DNA of 5,636 nucleotides, from NCBI GenBank assembly GCA_028290345.1, contig JAQGKB010000214.1, forward strand, positions 1 to 5,636. The letters run 5' to 3'. This document shows, in pieces, positions 4,662 to 5,636 of this stretch (position 1 is the stretch's first letter; every line of letters starts with the position of its first letter). Source of the stretch: Hyphomicrobiales bacterium. GTDB lineage: Bacteria; Pseudomonadota; Alphaproteobacteria; Rhizobiales; Devosiaceae. The position numbers were made by a program, and so were the translations under genes. A model generated the notes under the pieces. It was not told the DNA's origin, ran no database searches, and was given only the letters and a program-made list of their open reading frames with translations.

Positions 4662-5636
4662 TCAGGCCGGCTTGCGGTACTGATAGATGCCGACGTCGAT
4701 CAGGCCTTCCATGAAGCCCGCCTCGCAATAGCTGAGGTAGTACACCCACTTGCGGCGGAATGCTTCGTCATAGCCCAAGGGCGAGATCACCGACCAGCGG
4801 TCGAGGAAGCGCTCGCGCCATAGACGCAAGGTTTTCGCGTAGGAGAGGCGGAAATTCTCGACGTTTTCGAGGATCAGCCCCACCCGGTGCGCCTGTTCCT
4901 TCATGGCGCTCTTGGTCATCAACATGCCGCCAGGGAAAATGTAGCGCTGGATGAAATCGGGACCGCTCTTGTAGATCGCGAACTCGGCCTCGGTGATGCT
5001 GATCGCCTGGATCGCGGCAGTGCCGCCGGCCTTCAGCCGGTCGAACAGCGCCTGGAAATAGGTCGGCCAATGGTCCTCGCCCACCGCTTCGATCATCTCG
5101 ATCGAGGCGATGTGATCGAACTGGCCCTTGGTGTCGCGATAATCCTCGAAATGCAGCGTCGCGAGGTTATCCAGCCCCTGCCGCTGTAAACGGTCCTGCG
5201 CGAATTTGAGCTGCTCTTTCGAGAGGGTGATGCCGTAGAGCTCGGCGCCATAATCCTTGGCTACCGTTTCGGCCATGCCGCCCCAGCCGCAGCCGATCTC
5301 AAGCACGGAACTGCCCGGCGTCACCCCGGCCATATCGGCCACACGGTGGTATTTGGCGCGCTGCGCTTCTTCCAGCGTTTCGCCTTCGGAGCTGAAGATC
5401 GCCGATGAATAGGTCATCGTGCTGTCGAGCCACTCGGTATAGAAATCATTGCCGAGGTCGTAATGGGCGGAGATATTTTCCTTCGAGCCTTCGCGCGTAT
5501 TGGCGCGCGACAGGTGAAAGGCCAGATCGTTGGCGGCGCGGCGGAAAATGCCCGGATTGGCGTTCTCAAAACTCTCGCGGTTCTGCAGGAAGAACCGGAA
5601 CAGCGCCGTGAGGTCATCCACCTCGATGTCGCCGTT
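4662..5636 (-). CDS. Cyclopropane-fatty-acyl-phospholipid synthase family SAM methyltransferase (partial, N-terminus off the right edge)
   Basis: The visible 324 residues are the C-terminal part of a CFA synthase-type enzyme (PF02353), usually about 400 residues, which moves a methyl(ene) group from S-adenosylmethionine to unsaturated acyl chains of membrane phospholipids. The frame runs open through 5636, so the start lies outside; the GTG at 5621 is internal. Counting visible residues: ISAHYDLGNDFY (55-66), SAM motif I VLEIGCGWGG (111-120), EMIEAVG (180-186), DFIQRYIFPGG (227-237), SYAKTLRLW (265-273) and YYLSYCEAGF (299-308). Against the E. coli enzyme from memory, the active-site Glu239, Tyr317 and Cys354 equivalents are kept (Glu183, Tyr266, Cys304), but the Cys139 position (YSCA) is Ser78 and the His266 position is Gln210. 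These changes mark a widespread proteobacterial subgroup rather than the E. coli Cfa type, so the product could be a cyclopropane or another methylated fatty acid. It converges on the SWIM gene. Confidence 0.92.
   Translation of the reverse strand, partial: NGDIEVDDLTALFRFFLQNRESFENANPGIFRRAANDLAFHLSRANTREGSKENISAHYDLGNDFYTEWLDSTMTYSSAIFSSEGETLEEAQRAKYHRVADMAGVTPGSSVLEIGCGWGGMAETVAKDYGAELYGITLSKEQLKFAQDRLQRQGLDNLATLHFEDYRDTKGQFDHIASIEMIEAVGEDHWPTYFQALFDRLKAGGTAAIQAISITEAEFAIYKSGPDFIQRYIFPGGMLMTKSAMKEQAHRVGLILENVENFRLSYAKTLRLWRERFLDRWSVISPLGYDEAFRRKWVYYLSYCEAGFMEGLIDVGIYQYRKPA

Noticed and set aside
4124..4714. A 196-codon plus-strand frame spanning the end of the SDR, the SWIM gene and the methyltransferase 3' end
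   Set aside because: It crosses three well-supported genes out of frame and has an Arg/Gly/Cys-rich shadow composition.

Overview
The window is GC-rich chromosomal DNA from a bacterium, most likely an alphaproteobacterium of the Hyphomicrobiales (Devosia-like). The basis is codon use rich in third-position G and C, GTG and TTG starts, and the gene families present. The genus is an inference from protein style and was not tested by a search. The region is gene-dense and has no insertion sequence, CRISPR array, tRNA, rRNA or phage gene.

Layout, left to right. (1) 5-982, minus: a secreted sugar-type ABC transporter substrate-binding protein, with a strong ribosome binding site and a plausible promoter. 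Any permease and ATPase partners would lie beyond the left edge. (2) 983-1178: a 196-base gap holding that promoter, a terminator-like inverted repeat, a short plus-strand stretch that reads like a scrap of a binding-protein gene, and a very G-rich tract able to form a G-quadruplex. (3) 1179-1493 and 1490-3361, minus: a two-gene unit in which a DEAD-box RNA helicase with a DbpA-type RNA-binding domain is followed, through an ATGA overlap, by a small Dabb (stress-responsive A/B barrel) protein. (4) 3362-3545: a divergent control region with a sigma70-like promoter for the helicase, a possible 16-residue leader ORF, and a perfect 12-bp palindrome in front of the next gene. (5) 3546-4298 and 4338-4655, plus: a short-chain dehydrogenase (TTG start) and a 105-residue stand-alone SWIM zinc-finger protein, probably co-transcribed. 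(6) 4662-5636, minus: a cyclopropane-fatty-acid-synthase-type methyltransferase, cut at its N-terminus by the right edge and meeting the SWIM gene tail to tail with 6 bp between stop codons.

The genes do not form one obvious pathway. The helicase and Dabb protein look like a stress or cold-adaptation unit. The dehydrogenase and the lipid methyltransferase are of kinds often found together in proteobacterial membrane-lipid modification loci, although here they are on opposite strands. I see no clear undescribed defence or mobile system. The most interesting points are the altered bicarbonate-site residues of the methyltransferase, the leader-ORF arrangement ahead of the helicase, the G-quadruplex tract after the Dabb gene, and the binding-protein-like scrap in the first gap.
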